This document shows, piece after piece, positions 62,409 to 64,000 of a stretch of 64,000 nt of DNA. A model generated the notes under the pieces. The model saw nothing but the letters and a program-made list of their open reading frames with translations, was not told the origin of the DNA and did no database searches. Position 1 is the first letter of the stretch. The number at the start of each line of letters is the position of its first letter. Made by a program: the position numbers and the translations under genes. This DNA comes from Actinomycetota bacterium (GTDB lineage Bacteria; Actinomycetota; Coriobacteriia; Anaerosomatales; Anaerosomataceae), in contig RCMX01000002.1 of NCBI GenBank assembly GCA_004348925.1, positions 304,249-368,248 of the forward strand, written 5' to 3'.

Positions 62409-63110
62409 ATGCGAGATCGGATCATAGTCGCGCTCGACCTGCCCGATGGAGCCGCCGCCATGGAGATGGCGCGCTCGCTCAAGGGCCATGCCACGTGGGT
62501 CAAGGTGGGAATGACGCTCTTCTACGCCGAGGGACCGCAGATCGTCCGCGAACTGCGCGCACTTGGCTTCAAGGTGTTCGTGGACCTCAAGCTCAACGAC
62601 ATCCCTCACCAGGTCCGTGGAGCGTGCCGCACCCTGGTCCGCCAGGGCGCCGACATGATCACCGTGCATGCCACCGGTGGCCGCGCGATGCTCACTGCCG
62701 CCGCCGAGGAGATCGCGGCATCCGCCGAGCGCTTCAAGGTGAATAGGCCCGCGCTTGTCGCGGTGACCGTGCTGACGAGCCTCGATGACGCCGCGCTTGC
62801 CGAGATCGGCGTTCCCGCGTCCGCTGCCGAGCAGGTAGCAGCGCTCGCCGCGCTCGCGCGCGACTGCGGCTGCGACGGCGTCGTGTGCTCGCCCGAGGAG
62901 GCCGCAGCGATGCGGGCACTTCTCGGCGCCGATGCGTACGTGGTGACGCCGGGCGTTCGACCCGCGTGGGCCGAAGCCGGGGATCAGGCGCGCGTTGCCA
63001 CGCCCGCCGAGGCGATCGAGGCCGGTGCATCGCACCTGGTCATCGGACGGCCGATCACGGGAGCGAGCAACCCGGTTGCCGCACTGTCACGCATCGTAGA
63101 CGGGGAGTAG
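62409..63110 (+). CDS. pyrF: Orotidine 5'-phosphate decarboxylase
   Basis: 233 aa TIM barrel, final step to UMP. RDRIIVALDLPDG, VFVDLKLNDIPHQVRGA (catalytic DxKxxD), VTPGVRPAWAEAGDQ and SHLVIGRPITGASNPVAAL are standard motifs. ATG 62409 with GAAGGGA upstream; the in-frame ORF starting at 62316 is in the previous gene. Four bases before pyrE. Confidence 0.96.
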   Translation: MRDRIIVALDLPDGAAAMEMARSLKGHATWVKVGMTLFYAEGPQIVRELRALGFKVFVDLKLNDIPHQVRGACRTLVRQGADMITVHATGGRAMLTAAAEEIAASAERFKVNRPALVAVTVLTSLDDAALAEIGVPASAAEQVAALAALARDCGCDGVVCSPEEAAAMRALLGADAYVVTPGVRPAWAEAGDQARVATPAEAIEAGASHLVIGRPITGASNPVAALSRIVDGE

Positions 63111-63113
63111 GAC

Positions 63114-63698
63114 ATGAGCGCGATGACTGAGAACGAGGTCCTCGAAGCCCTCAAAGAAGCCAGGGCGATCCTCTCGGGCCACTTCCAGCTCACGAGCGGC
63201 CGGCACTCGGACACGTACGTGCAGTGCGCGCGGGTGCTCGAGGATCCGATGCTTACGACGCGCCTCGCCGGTGCGATGGTCGAACGACTCGGTGAACGGC
63301 GCATCGACCTTGTCGCCGCTCCCGCAGTCGGTGGGATCATCATCGGGTTCGCCGTCGCGCAGGCCCTCGGCGTGAAGTTCATCTTCACGGAGCGGCAGGG
63401 TGGAGCCATGGTGCTGCGACGCGGTTTCGAGATACCCCCCGGCGCGAAGGTGCTGGTGGTAGAAGACGTGGTCACGACGGGTGGATCGGTCGCCGAGGTC
63501 ATCGAACTCGTACGAGCTGCGGGCGGGGAGCCGGTTGCCGTGACCTCGATCATCGACCGCGGTGGTCCCAAAGCATTCGACCTTGAGCTCATACCTCTAC
63601 TTGGACTTGAGGTTGAGTCATGGGAGCCGCACTCCTGCGCTCTTTGCGCCTCCGATGTGCCGCTCTACTCACCCGGAAGCCGTCGACTTTCCGAGTGA
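63114..63698 (+). CDS. pyrE: Orotate phosphoribosyltransferase
   Basis: 194 aa, converts orotate and PRPP to OMP. FQLTSGRHSDTYVQCARVL near residue 22, FTERQGGAMVLRRGF and the PRPP loop VLVVEDVVTTGGSVAEVI. Last gene of the pyr operon; no terminator hairpin is obvious behind it, but a promoter for the next gene starts at once. Confidence 0.95.
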   Translation: MSAMTENEVLEALKEARAILSGHFQLTSGRHSDTYVQCARVLEDPMLTTRLAGAMVERLGERRIDLVAAPAVGGIIIGFAVAQALGVKFIFTERQGGAMVLRRGFEIPPGAKVLVVEDVVTTGGSVAEVIELVRAAGGEPVAVTSIIDRGGPKAFDLELIPLLGLEVESWEPHSCALCASDVPLYSPGSRRLSE

Positions 63699-63701
63699 GG
63701 G

Positions 63702-63730
63702 TTGGCATACGCGCAGGTCAAGGGTAGTAT
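63702..63730 (+). promoter_or_regulatory. Promoter of mihF
   Basis: TTGGCA (63702-63707), a 17-base spacer and TAGTAT (63725-63730), about 95 bases before the mihF ATG. Confidence 0.5.
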
Positions 63731-63756
63731 CAACGGAGTTGTCACATGCAAATGAC

Positions 63757-63774
63757 GCATACCGTGGGGTATGC
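63757..63774 (+). promoter_or_regulatory. Inverted repeat in the mihF leader
   Basis: GCATACC (63757-63763) and GGTATGC (63768-63774) flank a 4-base loop, downstream of the promoter and 59 bases before the ATG. Could be an operator or leader hairpin. Confidence 0.35.
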
Positions 63775-63832
63775 GAAGGCCTGTGCATCGCATACAAGCA
63801 CCACCACCGGGAGCGAAGAACGAGGAGGAACC

Positions 63833-64000
63833 ATGGCTCTGCCGAACCTTTCTGAGGCCGATCGCAAGGCTGCACTTAAGAAGGCCGCGGAAGCGCGCCA
63901 GAAGCGTGCCGCGTTGCGCCAGGAGATCAAGAGCGGCAAAGTCGACTTTGCCGGCGTCATGAAGATGTCCGATGACCCTATCGTCGCTCGCATGAAGGTC
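63833..64000 (+). CDS. mihF: Actinobacterial integration host factor mIHF, 3' end beyond window
   Basis: 56 codons visible, open at 64000. ATG 63833 follows GAGGAGG. ALPNLSEADRKAALKKAAEARQ and KRAALRQEIKSGKVDFAGVM are the conserved N-terminal helices of mIHF (S13-like H2TH protein), a basic nucleoid-associated protein of actinobacteria. Family lengths near 105 aa imply about half is outside. It follows the pyr operon but has its own promoter. This is one of the best taxonomic markers in the window. Confidence 0.93.
   Translation, partial: MALPNLSEADRKAALKKAAEARQKRAALRQEIKSGKVDFAGVMKMSDDPIVARMKV

Overview
The window is a gene-dense chromosomal segment (about 64 kb, high GC, almost all genes on the + strand) of an actinobacterium, most likely from a Coriobacteriia-like lineage. 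This placement is inferred from gene content: a division and wall cluster without ftsA, SepF and DivIVA rather than MinCDE/FtsA, an actinobacterial integration host factor (mIHF) at the right edge, a meso-DAP type MurE, a PyrR-controlled pyr operon with a PyrK/PyrD type 1B dihydroorotate dehydrogenase, and a T-box in front of ileS. No rRNA, tRNA, CRISPR array, insertion sequence or prophage was seen. This is core housekeeping DNA, and the interest lies in regulation, gene order and a few unexplained proteins.

Layout: (1) 1-9.3 kb: murJ (minus strand, truncated by the window edge), then a lipoprotein with an alkaline-phosphatase-like ectodomain and about ten membrane spans, a MraY/WecA-like membrane protein, pyrG, a DUF3866 protein, alanine dehydrogenase and xerD. 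This resembles the actinobacterial steA-steB-pyrG-xerD neighbourhood. (2) 9.4-14.6 kb: a BMP-type nucleoside ABC importer (lipoprotein, duplicated ATPase, two permeases) and a small membrane protein. (3) 14.4-16.0 kb, minus strand: a DUF4349 lipoprotein, an 84-residue membrane protein and a 47-residue membrane peptide with its own promoter and terminator. (4) 16.2-32.3 kb: the dcw cluster mraZ-rsmH-ftsL-ftsI-murE-murF-mraY-murD-ftsW-murG-murC-murB-ftsQ-ftsZ, read through overlapping start and stop codons and preceded by an array of MraZ boxes. (5) 32.4-41.4 kb: a frameshifted small membrane protein gene (minus), then pgeF, a complete pstSCAB-phoU operon, and yggS-sepF-proC-yggT-divIVA-yggU. 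The phosphate operon sits inside what is normally a continuous division locus. (6) 41.4-46.6 kb: T-box leader and ileS, a TraR/DksA zinc protein, lspA, rluD. (7) 46.6-50.9 kb: two large overlapping multidomain histidine kinases with receiver domains. (8) 50.9-63.7 kb: the pyr operon pyrR-pyrB-pyrC-carA-usp-carB-pyrK-pyrD-(anchored beta-propeller-like protein)-pyrF-pyrE, led by a PyrR-binding RNA and a short coupled leader ORF. (9) 63.8 kb to the end: the start of mihF.

Functionally the segment links cell-envelope synthesis (lipid II synthesis by Mur/MraY/MurG, flipping by MurJ, septal synthesis by FtsW/FtsI, Z-ring assembly by FtsZ/SepF, polar growth by DivIVA) with phosphate uptake and pyrimidine nucleotide supply (UMP by Pyr enzymes, CTP by PyrG). 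The most notable signals are the SD-sequestering leader before the lipoprotein gene at 1584, the phased MraZ-box array, the PyrR leader with its 14-codon coupled ORF, the T-box, a single-base frameshift with an adjacent perfect 18-bp palindrome, and two non-biosynthetic genes inside the pyr operon. I did not find a clearly new multi-gene system. The best candidates for something undescribed are the phosphatase-like lipoprotein plus degenerate MraY-like pair (1.6-4.3 kb) and the anchored propeller protein at 61.0-62.4 kb.
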